This document shows positions 1 through 6,960 of a stretch of DNA of 18,329 nt, in pieces; position 1 is the first letter of the stretch; each line of letters starts with the position of its first letter. Below the pieces are notes generated by a model. The model was given only the letters and a program-made list of their open reading frames with translations. It was not told where the DNA came from and ran no database searches. Source of the DNA: Candidatus Fermentithermobacillaceae bacterium UBA3907 (GTDB lineage Bacteria; Bacillota; Sulfobacillia; Fermentithermobacillales; Fermentithermobacillaceae); assembly GCA_002391545.1 (NCBI GenBank), contig DGFF01000082.1:1-18329 (forward strand), read 5' to 3'. The translations under genes were made by a program, and so were the position numbers.

Positions 1-32
1 GCTTCTCTTTGCTTCCTTGGCCTTCAGGGGGT

Positions 33-1409
33 TTACTTGCCGACGCAAAACTTGGAGAATATTCGGTCTAGAGTCTCCTGGCTCACCTTCTTACCAGTTA
101 GTTCCATAAGGGCCTGAGCCGCTTCTTCTATGCATAGTACTACAACGTCGTCAGTCCAGCCCTCATCTAAATAGTAAAGGGCATCTTTCACTGCCTGATA
201 GGCCCGTTCCAAGCAGTCAACTTGACGGGCCGATCCAGGTAAAACGGCCTCAGTGTCGCTTAGGGAAGTAAACATGCCATGTACCATCTGCTTAAGATTT
301 TCTATTCCCTCTCCTGTTACAGATGATACCTTAACCCACTTATCCCCGAACCTCTCATCCAAAATATCCACATCTACTAGGTGGGCACCCAAATCCGTCT
401 TAGTGATCACTGCTATGCAAAACCTATCTTGCCAGCTTTGCAACCACTGAAAATCTTCATCCTGCAACTGTTCAGTGTCGTCCAAAATGTAAAGAATGAC
501 ATTGGCTTGCTGGGCGGCGCTCTTGGCTCTTTCTACTCCCATAGCCTCGACCACTTCTTGGGTAGGCCTAAGCCCTGCAGTATCTAACAATACCACAGGC
601 AGCCCGTACCACTCTGTCTTTTCGCTTATCACGTCCCTAGTGGTCCCTGGAATATCGGTTACTATTGCCCTATCTCTTGACAGCAGAGCGTTGAATAGGG
701 AGGACTTGCCCACGTTGGGCCGCCCAACTAGGCAAACCTCTACTCCACCTGACAACGCAAGGCCTAGGGGCGCCCTGCTCAAAATATCTGCCATTTCTTT
801 GCCTAATTTGTCCAGCAGTCTTCGGGCTTCTTCATGTTCACCTTCAGGATCTATGTTCTCAGGAAAATCAATTGGCCCTTGTAGCAAGGCCAAAGCATTT
901 ACCAGCCCATCTTCCCACTTTTCCACCAAAGCACCAAACTCACCCTTTAAGCGACGCCCAGCCTGGTATAAAGAAGCCTCAGATGCTGATGTCACAACAT
1001 CGAGTACCGCTTCCGCCTCGTCTAGGGTTATTCTACCGTTAAGAAAGGCTCTCTTTGTAAACTCTCCTGGCTCTGCAGGCCTAGCTCCGAGCCTAAAACT
1101 TGTGCTCAAAACCTTCTGAGCAACTAGGGTGCCTCCATGGCACTGTATCTCTACCACGTCCTCGCCAGTGTAAGACCTAGGTCCCCTCATCACGAGAATA
1201 ATAGCCTCATCGATGACCCCGCCCGTATCGGGATCGACTATATCACCAAGAGCCATAGACCAACTAGGCATGTGCCTTACCTTTTTTCCCTTTTTGAGCT
1301 TTACCATTTTATCGGCAATTTGAACGGACTCCTCGCCGCTGAGCCTGCAAATTGCGATTCCCCCTGTCCCCATAGGGGTAGCTATGGCTCCGATGGTGTC
1401 TTCGTACAT
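33..1409 (-). CDS. mnmE: tRNA modification GTPase MnmE (TrmE)
   Basis: MnmE works with MnmG to install the 5-(carboxymethyl)aminomethyl group on wobble U34 of certain tRNAs. The protein is 458 aa, the usual family length. The N-terminal formyl-folate-binding domain opens with DTIGAIATPMGTGG. The G domain carries G1 GRPNVGKSS (229-237), G2 loop DIPGTTRD (252-259), G3 DTAG (276-279) and a TKTD in place of the commoner NKxD. The C-terminus is the family hallmark FCVGK with its conserved Cys at 455. I chose the ATG at 1409 rather than the TTG-type extension to 1466, because residues before it are not family-like and a GAGGG ribosome binding site lies about 9 bases upstream. It sits downstream of a terminator that closes the jag operon, so it probably has its own promoter. 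The partner mnmG is not in the window. Only 32 bases remain to the window edge and no gene can be supported there. Confidence 0.96.
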   Translation of the reverse strand: MYEDTIGAIATPMGTGGIAICRLSGEESVQIADKMVKLKKGKKVRHMPSWSMALGDIVDPDTGGVIDEAIILVMRGPRSYTGEDVVEIQCHGGTLVAQKVLSTSFRLGARPAEPGEFTKRAFLNGRITLDEAEAVLDVVTSASEASLYQAGRRLKGEFGALVEKWEDGLVNALALLQGPIDFPENIDPEGEHEEARRLLDKLGKEMADILSRAPLGLALSGGVEVCLVGRPNVGKSSLFNALLSRDRAIVTDIPGTTRDVISEKTEWYGLPVVLLDTAGLRPTQEVVEAMGVERAKSAAQQANVILYILDDTEQLQDEDFQWLQSWQDRFCIAVITKTDLGAHLVDVDILDERFGDKWVKVSSVTGEGIENLKQMVHGMFTSLSDTEAVLPGSARQVDCLERAYQAVKDALYYLDEGWTDDVVVLCIEEAAQALMELTGKKVSQETLDRIFSKFCVGK

Positions 1410-1457
1410 ACCATAACCCTCACTACACTCCAATTCATAATTAACTAGGCTTTTTAA

Positions 1458-1474
1458 ATTATACACGCATTATA
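1458..1474 (-). promoter_or_regulatory. Possible mnmE promoter -10 region
   Basis: Two perfect TATAAT hexamers occur on the minus strand (1474-1469 and 1463-1458), 50-65 bases upstream of the mnmE ATG and just after the jag terminator. No good -35 hexamer is visible at 16-18 bp from either, so this is suggestive only. Confidence 0.35.
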
Positions 1475-1497
1475 TACGCAATACCCGGAAAACATCT

Positions 1498-1525
1498 AAA
1501 AAATATGGACCCGAAATCGGGTCCA
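1498..1525 (-). terminator. Rho-independent terminator after jag
   Basis: A perfect 8-bp stem TGGACCCG/CGGGTCCA (1506-1513 with 1518-1525) closes a 4-base loop. On the minus strand it is followed by UA and then six U residues (1503-1498). It ends the rpmH-rnpA-yidD-yidC-jag transcript before mnmE. Confidence 0.9.
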
Positions 1526-1583
1526 CACCTTTGCCACGTATTCTTTATTTCTCTCAATATTTTTAACGCACCGCCGACCTAGA

Positions 1584-2231
1584 TCAGCGTCCCTTCGAGC
1601 CCTGAGTAGTTCCTTCTCGGGGCGAAATAACAACGCGCCTGTACGGTTCTTCGCCTTGGCTCTGAGTTACCACTCTGCCATTTTTCTGCAACGTCATATG
1701 TATTACTCGCCTATCACGGGCATCCATGGGACGCAGCGCAGTGCTCCTACCTGTTTTTTCTACCCTTCGTGCCGCATTCTTGGCCATGTCTTCAAGATCT
1801 CTTTCCCGTCGTTTCCTATACCCGCCTGCATCTACCACAATTCTCCTTACACTGCCTGCTCCTTTTGAAGATACTACGTTAGCCAGAAATTCTATACTCC
1901 TCAGAGTCTCGCCATGCCTACCTATAACAATTCCAAGATCATCACCGTCTATATCGATGAAGCCAACATCGCCATCCCTAGAAACCTTAACGGTTCCCTG
2001 GATATCCATATATTCCAGCAACTTCTCGATAAACTCATTAGCCAATTCAACCCTGTCTTTTTTGACTGTAACTCTTACTCTTGCGTCCCGTCCTCCGATT
2101 ATGCCCAGAAAGCCTTTTGCAGGCTCTTCAAGCACTTCAATATGGGCATCTTTCTCAGTAATACCTAAATCGTTGAGGGCGCTTTCAATAGCCTCTTCTA
2201 CAGTGTGTCCAGTTTTTTCAATACTTTTCAC
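1584..2231 (-). CDS. jag: RNA-binding protein Jag / KhpB
   Basis: KhpB/Jag is a cytoplasmic RNA-binding protein that, with KhpA in Gram-positive species, influences cell-envelope and division genes; it is typically encoded next to yidC. The 215-aa protein has the three expected parts: a Jag_N domain (about 1-55, with GHTVEEAI and a GFLGIIG turn), a KH domain with the GxxG loop IGRHGE (103-108), and an R3H domain with its R-x3-H pair at R174 and H178 (RRVIH). The start is GTG at 2231, overlapping the yidC stop by four bases (GTGA), which suggests translational coupling. A GGAGGGAG ribosome binding site lies about 10 bases upstream, inside yidC. It is the last gene of the ribosomal protein L34 operon and is followed by a strong terminator. 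Confidence 0.95.
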   Translation of the reverse strand: MKSIEKTGHTVEEAIESALNDLGITEKDAHIEVLEEPAKGFLGIIGGRDARVRVTVKKDRVELANEFIEKLLEYMDIQGTVKVSRDGDVGFIDIDGDDLGIVIGRHGETLRSIEFLANVVSSKGAGSVRRIVVDAGGYRKRRERDLEDMAKNAARRVEKTGRSTALRPMDARDRRVIHMTLQKNGRVVTQSQGEEPYRRVVISPREGTTQGSKGR

Positions 2232-2890
2232 TTAGATTTAGCTCCCTCCCCAGCTGGAGTACGTGGCATAACTATGAACCTTTCTAGAAGGCTGATAAAG
2301 TTCGCACATATTATATAGATAGAAACAGACCAAGAAAACTTGATCGAAAAATAACATAGCACGGCAAACATGAATATCATCATGATTTTTTGACTGGACT
2401 GCTGCTCAGTATCGCCGCCCATCCCAGGTGCAAACTTCATAGACAAATATGAACTAATAAGCGTCGCAGCTATTACTATCACGCCGTAAACGGTACCCTG
2501 AGACATTGCAGGTTCACCTAACTTCAAACCCAAGAATAATCCTTCCTTCAGGGTAGGGTGGCTTTCCAAGGATCTAAACATAGCCAAAAGGATGGGCAAC
2601 TGTATCACAGGCAGAACACAGCTACAAGCGGGATTGACCCCATAGCGATCATATACTTCCATAATTTCAAGATTAAGCCTTTCAGGATCATCCTTGTACT
2701 TCTTCTGAATCTTGTCGAGTTCGGGTTGCATTTCGACCATAGCCTGGGAAGAACGGCTTGATTTTATCGTAAGGGGCAACAGGATCAATCGAATTAGTAA
2801 CGTTAAAGCCAAAATCGTTACGCCCCAACTCCCAGTCAAGCCATAGAAGAAATCTATTATCTGGATCATTATGTTAGTAATAAACTCCAA
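2228..2890 (-). CDS. yidC: Membrane protein insertase YidC/OxaA family (short form)
   Basis: YidC inserts and folds inner-membrane proteins alone or with SecYEG. This 220-aa protein is the short form: no large periplasmic P1 domain. Five hydrophobic segments are visible near 21-42, 88-107, 132-152, 169-184 and 186-203. The conserved groove arginine sits in TM1 (R34, in LLIRLILLPLT), and the amphipathic loop QPELDKIQKKYK is present. The GVNPACSCVLPVIQLP stretch matches the family NPxxGCLP motif, except that Ser replaces the usual Gly. No lipobox cysteine is seen near the N-terminus. The start is TTG at 2890, directly abutting the yidD stop. An AAGGAGG ribosome binding site 8 bases upstream makes this start much better supported than the ATG at codon 8. 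Confidence 0.94.
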   Translation of the reverse strand: MEFITNIMIQIIDFFYGLTGSWGVTILALTLLIRLILLPLTIKSSRSSQAMVEMQPELDKIQKKYKDDPERLNLEIMEVYDRYGVNPACSCVLPVIQLPILLAMFRSLESHPTLKEGLFLGLKLGEPAMSQGTVYGVIVIAATLISSYLSMKFAPGMGGDTEQQSSQKIMMIFMFAVLCYFSIKFSWSVSIYIICANFISLLERFIVMPRTPAGEGAKSK

Positions 2891-3139
2891 TTATTGAACC
2901 TCCTTGACCTCCGACAAACCTGGCTGCGGCACAGGATCATAACCGCCACGAGAAAAAGGATTACACCGCAGTAATCGCCACGCTGCAAGGATGACGCCTT
3001 TGAAAGGCCCATGAATTAAAATGGCTTGTCGGGCATATTCGGAACACGTGGGGTAGTACTTGCAGGTTGGGTGACCCTTCAATGGAGAAAGATACTTTTG
3101 ATAAAACTCGATTAAGTATATTAGCACCTTACTAATCAT
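2891..3139 (-). CDS. yidD: Membrane protein insertion efficiency factor YidD
   Basis: YidD is a small membrane-associated protein that aids YidC-dependent insertion and is nearly always encoded between rnpA and yidC. The 82-aa sequence shows an N-terminal amphipathic/hydrophobic helix (ISKVLIYLIEFYQKYLSPL), the CKYYPTCSEYA cysteine motif (C26, C32), and the RCNPFSRGGYDPVP motif with a third cysteine. All are family signatures. The ATG start overlaps the rnpA stop by one base (TAATG) and the stop abuts yidC, so translation of the three genes is probably coupled. Confidence 0.96.
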   Translation of the reverse strand: MISKVLIYLIEFYQKYLSPLKGHPTCKYYPTCSEYARQAILIHGPFKGVILAAWRLLRCNPFSRGGYDPVPQPGLSEVKEVQ

Positions 3140-3459
3140 TACACTAATTCCGCCCTCTTCAGAAGATCTTCTACAGCTTTTGATATCTCTTCGTAGCTAC
3201 ACGAAGCAGCCTTTGGTCGCGCAATGATCACAAATTCGCCAGTCATGTCGCTTGTTACCTGGTGCCTAAAACTTTCCTTTATGAGTCTCTTCACCCTATT
3301 GCGTACAACCGCCTTACCGACCCGTTTCGAGACCACCACTCCCAATCTTACGGGCAACGGATCTCTACGATAGTACATCACTAGATACTTATTCGCAAGT
3401 GATTGACCTTCTTCATATACCCTAGGGTAGCATGGAGCAGGAAACCTTCCTGATGCCAA
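3139..3459 (-). CDS. rnpA: Ribonuclease P protein component
   Basis: RnpA is the protein subunit of RNase P, which removes 5' leaders from pre-tRNAs. The core is unmistakable: VYEEGQSLANKYLVMYY, LGVVVSKRVGKAVVRNRVKRLIKESFR (the RNR basic motif region) and the C-terminal helix. The start is uncertain because no in-frame ATG precedes the core. The TTG at 3459 gives 106 aa, a normal family length, and has GAGG 8 bases upstream. A TTG at 3519 would give 126 aa but lacks a ribosome binding site. The residues before VYEEG (GRFPAPCYPR) do not show the usual RLRKREDF-like helix. This is either real divergence or a small indel. The gene overlaps yidD by one base and follows rpmH. Confidence 0.88.
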   Translation of the reverse strand: MASGRFPAPCYPRVYEEGQSLANKYLVMYYRRDPLPVRLGVVVSKRVGKAVVRNRVKRLIKESFRHQVTSDMTGEFVIIARPKAASCSYEEISKAVEDLLKRAELV

Positions 3460-3544
3460 GTGACATGCCTCGCTTCTTAGATTTGCTTTACAAAATATCA
3501 GGGCTATCTGTGATACCAAATATGATCACGTGGGCGTTAGCACC

Positions 3545-3679
3545 TTATACGGCAAGGCGTTTTCTCTGCTTCTTACGCCTATTCTTAATTACCTTCTGCC
3601 CACTTTTCGTGCTCATTCTGGCTCTAAATCCGTGAGTCTTTTTTCTCTTTCTACGCTTCGGTTGATATGTCCTTTTCAT
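3545..3679 (-). CDS. rpmH: 50S ribosomal protein L34
   Basis: L34 is a small basic protein of the large ribosomal subunit. The 44-aa product begins MKRTYQPKRRKRKKTHGFRA and continues with the conserved RMSTKSGQKVIKNRRKKQRK segment, matching the family along its whole length. It starts at ATG 3679 with an AGGAGG site about 10 bases upstream. It is the first gene of the leftward operon and lies about 50 bases downstream of the TATAAT of a near-consensus promoter. Confidence 0.98.
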   Translation of the reverse strand: MKRTYQPKRRKRKKTHGFRARMSTKSGQKVIKNRRKKQRKRLAV

Positions 3680-3732
3680 TGTCGGGGTTCCTCCTAATGG
3701 GGCTGTTCAATCTAACCATCACAATTCATCGA

Positions 3733-3762
3733 ATTATATCTTACCAATTCTAAAGCTGTCAA
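3733..3762 (-). promoter_or_regulatory. Sigma70-type promoter for the rpmH operon
   Basis: On the minus strand TTGACA (3762-3757) and TATAAT (3738-3733) are both perfect consensus hexamers, separated by 18 bp. Predicted transcription starts about 45-50 bases before the rpmH ATG. This strength fits a ribosomal-protein operon. Confidence 0.88.
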
Positions 3763-3864
3763 TAAACCGCAATTTTACTGCTATTTCACGGATTTCCCTA
3801 TCATTTTTCCTGTCAATTGATACAAAAAACACCACCTAATTACCGTTGCGAGTCTCGGCGGACC

Positions 3865-3892
3865 TTGATATAGTCCTATTGAAACTTATTAT
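3865..3892 (+). promoter_or_regulatory. Candidate dnaA promoter
   Basis: TTGATA (3865-3870) and TATTAT (3887-3892) each differ from consensus by one base and are spaced 16 bp apart. Transcription would start just before the DnaA-box cluster at 3926-3957, an arrangement that would allow autoregulation by DnaA. The resulting leader would be about 270 bases, so another, nearer promoter remains possible. Confidence 0.45.
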
Positions 3893-3925
3893 TCTTTTAG
3901 GGGGTCGTCCTTACCACTGTAAAAG

Positions 3926-3957
3926 ATATCCACACCTGTGGATAAGTATGTGTATAA
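3926..3957. promoter_or_regulatory. DnaA-box cluster upstream of dnaA
   Basis: Three boxes are visible: ATATCCACA (3926-3934, one mismatch to TTATCCACA), a perfect TGTGGATAA (3937-3945), and TGTGTATAA (3949-3957, one mismatch). The first two form a perfect 8-bp inverted repeat TATCCACA-CC-TGTGGATA (3927-3944), so they lie head to head. Such clusters serve in dnaA autoregulation and as one half of bipartite origins. Confidence 0.85.
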
Positions 3958-4167
3958 CTTGTGAATTTTTCATACATCGATCCTAGGCTGGAAGCCTAAA
4001 TGGGAATTGGAGTTTCAAGATACAAAGCCCGCAATTTCCCTAAGGCAACGTGTATTCATCAGCGAATAGTCCTTTGATGAGGTTTGTCAGCGCAAAGTTA
4101 CATAACCGCGATTGCTGAATGAGACTTGTTATATCAATACTTCTAGAAATGGTAGGTGACTTTTTAT

Positions 4168-5538
4168 ATGGACATAGATTTAGACGAACTTTGGGACAAT
4201 ACCCTTTCTAGAGCGTCTTCCCAATTCTCAAATCCAGGATTCATTCAGAGTTGGCTAAAGGATACTAAGCCTACTGACTTGACTGACAATGTTCTGACTA
4301 TAAGCGTGCCTAGCGAGTTCGCCAAAAACTGGATCGAATCTAGGTACAAAGAGGAACTAGACAGAGCTTGGGCCGAAATATACGGCGCTCCGTCAGAGAT
4401 TAGATTTACAGTAGGCAACTCTCCGAAACTAGTTCCGGAAACTCTTTTCCCCCAGGAGGCCATCACTACATCTTCCCGAAAGAAGCGAAATTCCAAGGAT
4501 AAAGCAGCACAAATCAAAACCTTGAATCCTAGATATGTGTTCGAAAACTTTGTAGTAGGCGCTTCTAATAGATTTGCTCATGCTGCATCTCTGGCAGTAG
4601 CCGAGAATCCTGCGCAAACGTACAATCCTCTGTTCCTCTACGGTGGAGTGGGGTTAGGCAAAACCCATCTCATGCAGGCCATAGCCCATTACGCTTTCAG
4701 TCATCACCACAATCTCAATATTTGCTACGTTTCTTCAGAAACATTTACCAATGAACTTATCGTAGCCATCCAAGAAGGAAGAACGCCTGAATTTAGAAAC
4801 AGATATAGAAACGCAGATATACTCTTGGTCGATGACATCCAATTTGTTGCAGGTAAAGATGCGACCCAGGAAGAGTTCTTCCACACCTTTGACGCGCTTC
4901 ACCAATCTTCCAAGCAAATAGTGATTTCCTCTGATAGGCCACCCAAAGAAATCGCCACTCTCGAGGAACGACTGAGGACTAGATTTGAATGGGGCCTTAT
5001 ATGCGATATCCAACCTCCAGACCTAGAAACGCGTATAGCAATCCTTAGAAAAAAGGCGGAATTAGAAGGAAAACAAGTTCCCTTAGAAGTGTGTGAATAC
5101 ATAGCTGAGAACATAACCACCAACATCAGAGAATTAGAAGGAGCTTTGATTCGAGTTCTAGCATATGCATCACTTCAAGGCGAAGAAATAACTTTAGATA
5201 TAACTAAAGAAATCTTGCAAGACCTACTTCCAGAAAAAAAAGTGGTGCCAGTGACTGTTCAGGGCATAAAAGAAGCAGTAGCTAATCATTACAACATATC
5301 AATAAGCGACTTTTCCACCAAAAAACGCACCCGTAATATAGCCTTCCCACGGCAAGTGGCTATGTATCTTTGCAGAAAGCTAACAGATTTGTCACTTCCC
5401 CAGATTGGCAGTGCGTTTGGTGGCCGAGATCATACCACCGTCATGCACGCCTGTTCAAAAATTGAATCTCAAATAGAAGAAGATCCGGACGTTGCTCGCA
5501 CGATAAATGAACTTACTAAAAATATAATCGAAAGGTAA
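4168..5538 (+). CDS. dnaA: Chromosomal replication initiator protein DnaA
   Basis: DnaA binds DnaA boxes, oligomerises and unwinds oriC. With the ATG at 4168 it is 456 aa, a typical length. Domain I (about 1-85) is followed by a short lysine-rich linker, then the AAA+ domain with Walker A GGVGLGKT (159-166), Walker B LLVDD (D222, D223), a sensor-1 segment ISSDRPP, the arginine-finger region RLRTRFEWGL and sensor 2 REXEGAL (NIRELEGAL). Domain IV holds the DNA-binding signature GGRDHTTVMHAC (418-429). A GTG at 4156 could extend it by four residues, but the AGGTGA site at 4155-4160 is spaced correctly only for the ATG. DnaA boxes lie on both sides of the gene. Confidence 0.98.
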   Translation: MDIDLDELWDNTLSRASSQFSNPGFIQSWLKDTKPTDLTDNVLTISVPSEFAKNWIESRYKEELDRAWAEIYGAPSEIRFTVGNSPKLVPETLFPQEAITTSSRKKRNSKDKAAQIKTLNPRYVFENFVVGASNRFAHAASLAVAENPAQTYNPLFLYGGVGLGKTHLMQAIAHYAFSHHHNLNICYVSSETFTNELIVAIQEGRTPEFRNRYRNADILLVDDIQFVAGKDATQEEFFHTFDALHQSSKQIVISSDRPPKEIATLEERLRTRFEWGLICDIQPPDLETRIAILRKKAELEGKQVPLEVCEYIAENITTNIRELEGALIRVLAYASLQGEEITLDITKEILQDLLPEKKVVPVTVQGIKEAVANHYNISISDFSTKKRTRNIAFPRQVAMYLCRKLTDLSLPQIGSAFGGRDHTTVMHACSKIESQIEEDPDVARTINELTKNIIER

Positions 5539-5555
5539 AAATCTTTCTGTGAAGA

Positions 5556-5790
5556 ATTATGTGGATATGGTCTAGATTAGGTGTGGAGGAGGTGTGGATA
5601 AAATGACTACCTTGGCAGTTTCCCCTTTTCATTCAAGACTATCAACATGTTATACACACTCTCATCCACACAAAGAATACACATGTTCATATACTGCCAA
5701 TTACATATACCCAATATCCACACCTTCTATTACTATTACTAATTTTAAAATATACACAGTAACTTTAATTAAGGAACAAACGCAATTTAG
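5556..5790. other. oriC: Replication origin oriC (dnaA-dnaN intergenic part)
   Basis: The gap between dnaA and dnaN carries boxes related to TTATCCACA in both orientations. Reversed: 5560-5568 TGTGGATAT (one mismatch) and 5593-5601 TGTGGATAA (perfect). Forward: 5650-5658 TTATACACA, 5662-5670 TCATCCACA and 5714-5722 ATATCCACA (one mismatch each), plus a weak 5750-5758. The last strong box is followed by a DnaA-trio and then an AT-rich stretch (about 5741-5790), the expected unwinding element. The position beside dnaA and the divergence of flanking operons support an active origin. Confidence 0.9.
5714..5741 (-). promoter_or_regulatory. Origin unwinding element: DnaA box plus DnaA-trio
   Basis: Next to the DnaA box ATATCCACA (5714-5722) and a four-base spacer CCTT, the lower strand read 3'-5' is GAT-AAT-GAT-AAT-GAT (5727-5741). 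These are five consecutive units of the 3'-[G/A]AT-5' DnaA-trio described for bacterial origins. DnaA is known to load from the adjacent box onto the trio strand to open the duplex. An AT-rich tract follows immediately. Confidence 0.85.
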
Positions 5791-5820
5791 AAACAGCTAG
5801 AATAAAAAGGAGGTTTTTAC

Positions 5821-6957
5821 ATGCACTTTACAATAGCAAGAGACAAGTTGGCCTGGCTCTTACAGACCGCTTCTCGTCCTATACCTACCCGTACTTCGCT
5901 ACCATCTCTTAAAGGCTGCCTGATTGAAGCATTGTCAGAAAACGTTATTTTCGCAGGTACAAATCTGGATTGGGGAGTGAAAGTTTCAGCGGAAGCAGAC
6001 GTGTTTTCATCTGGTTCACTGGTCGTATCTGCAAAGATTCTAGAAGACATAGTAAGAACTCTTTCAGTGCCCGAGGTTACTCTTTCCCTAGAGGAATCAG
6101 CGTGGGCACTTGCGGTAAAAGCGGGAACGTCTGAGATTGTGCTTAATGCGCTTCCTGCTAACGACTTTCCAAAGTGGCCAGAACCACCTCAGAAAGAACT
6201 AGTAGCTTTGAAAGACAGCGTGTTTAGAGAACTTGTAAGAGTAGGATCTACATTTGCAGTTTCAAATCCGGCCAGACCATTATGGGGAGCGTGTTTGGTA
6301 GATCTTTTAGGTGACAGAATTGTAGTAGTCAGCACTGACCAATTTGCTCTTTCCCGAGCCCAGATATGGGCAGATGTGCCTCACGGTCGAGCAATCGTTC
6401 CAGCAAATGTGCTACAAGACATCGCCCGTCTCAAGGATGTACAAGATGGAGATGAGATTATTTTGGAATTGGAAGATAATCATCTGTACTTGTCAAGCAA
6501 GAATTTTTCCAGCTTCACCCGTCTTATCGAAGGACAATATTACGCGTACGATCAAGTGATTCCGAAATCTTGTGCGTCTACAGCCCGGATTGGGACTCAA
6601 GAATTGATTGGTGCCGCATCTCGAGGTGCAATTGTGGCCAGCGAGGAGAATAAGGCGTTGCGACTCATATTAAGCAACGGTGATCAAACGCTTACTGTTA
6701 AAGCCAGTTCTCCTGAAAAAGGTAGGATGGAGGAAGTATTGCCTGCAGTAGTTACAGGAGAAGATGTGGAAATCTGGGTACAACACCGATACGTACTTCA
6801 GGCGTTGAGCAAAATAAGTGATGAAGAAGTAACCCTAGGGATGACCGGACAAGTTAGCCCCATGGTCATAGAACCTTTAAGAAGCGAAGCACCTGCAGAT
6901 GAGACTGTTCAGGCAACTTTCGTTATTATGCCTATGAGTCCACAAGGAGCTTTTTAG
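5821..6957 (+). CDS. dnaN: DNA polymerase III beta subunit (sliding clamp)
   Basis: The beta clamp encircles DNA as a dimer and tethers polymerase III and other repair or replication proteins. The 378-aa length and three-repeat fold are typical. Recognisable segments are the N-terminal TRTSLPSLKGCLIEA (common SLPxLxGxLIEA-type), LPANDFPKWP (matches LPAxDFPxxP), RPLWGACL in the second domain, STDQFALSR, and a C-terminal FVIMPMSPQ close to the usual IMPMRL end. ATG 5821 has a strong AAGGAGG site 7 bases upstream. It directly follows oriC, and the recF start is three bases after its stop. Confidence 0.96.
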   Translation: MHFTIARDKLAWLLQTASRPIPTRTSLPSLKGCLIEALSENVIFAGTNLDWGVKVSAEADVFSSGSLVVSAKILEDIVRTLSVPEVTLSLEESAWALAVKAGTSEIVLNALPANDFPKWPEPPQKELVALKDSVFRELVRVGSTFAVSNPARPLWGACLVDLLGDRIVVVSTDQFALSRAQIWADVPHGRAIVPANVLQDIARLKDVQDGDEIILELEDNHLYLSSKNFSSFTRLIEGQYYAYDQVIPKSCASTARIGTQELIGAASRGAIVASEENKALRLILSNGDQTLTVKASSPEKGRMEEVLPAVVTGEDVEIWVQHRYVLQALSKISDEEVTLGMTGQVSPMVIEPLRSEAPADETVQATFVIMPMSPQGAF

Positions 6958-6960
6958 ATA

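Larger units (their letters stand above)
3763..4167. other. rpmH-dnaA intergenic region, upstream part of oriC
   Basis: This roughly 400-base gap between divergent rpmH and dnaA holds no credible gene. It contains a possible dnaA promoter at 3865-3892, a DnaA-box cluster at 3926-3957 and a long leader before dnaA. It also has a short inverted repeat TAGGCT-GGA-AGCCTA (3984-3998) without a U-tract. I see nothing else interpretable between 4000 and 4150. Confidence 0.7.

Noticed and set aside
1..32. Possible start of another minus-strand gene after mnmE
   Set aside because: Two frames are open to the edge but neither shows a start codon with a ribosome binding site in the few bases available.
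496..1119. 207-codon plus-strand frame opposite mnmE
   Set aside because: It is antisense to a well-supported mnmE, is Ser-rich as expected of a shadow frame, and has no recognisable motif.
1726..2235. 169-codon plus-strand frame opposite jag
   Set aside because: It is antisense to a three-domain Jag protein and has shadow-frame composition.
3984..3998. Short inverted repeat TAGGCT-GGA-AGCCTA in the dnaA leader
   Set aside because: A six-base stem without a U-tract is too weak to call a terminator or riboswitch, and no partner structure is visible.
5594..5800. 68-codon open frame on the plus strand between dnaA and dnaN
   Set aside because: It lies wholly in oriC, overlaps the DnaA boxes and the trio, has low-complexity Tyr/Thr/Ser-rich sequence and no family resemblance.
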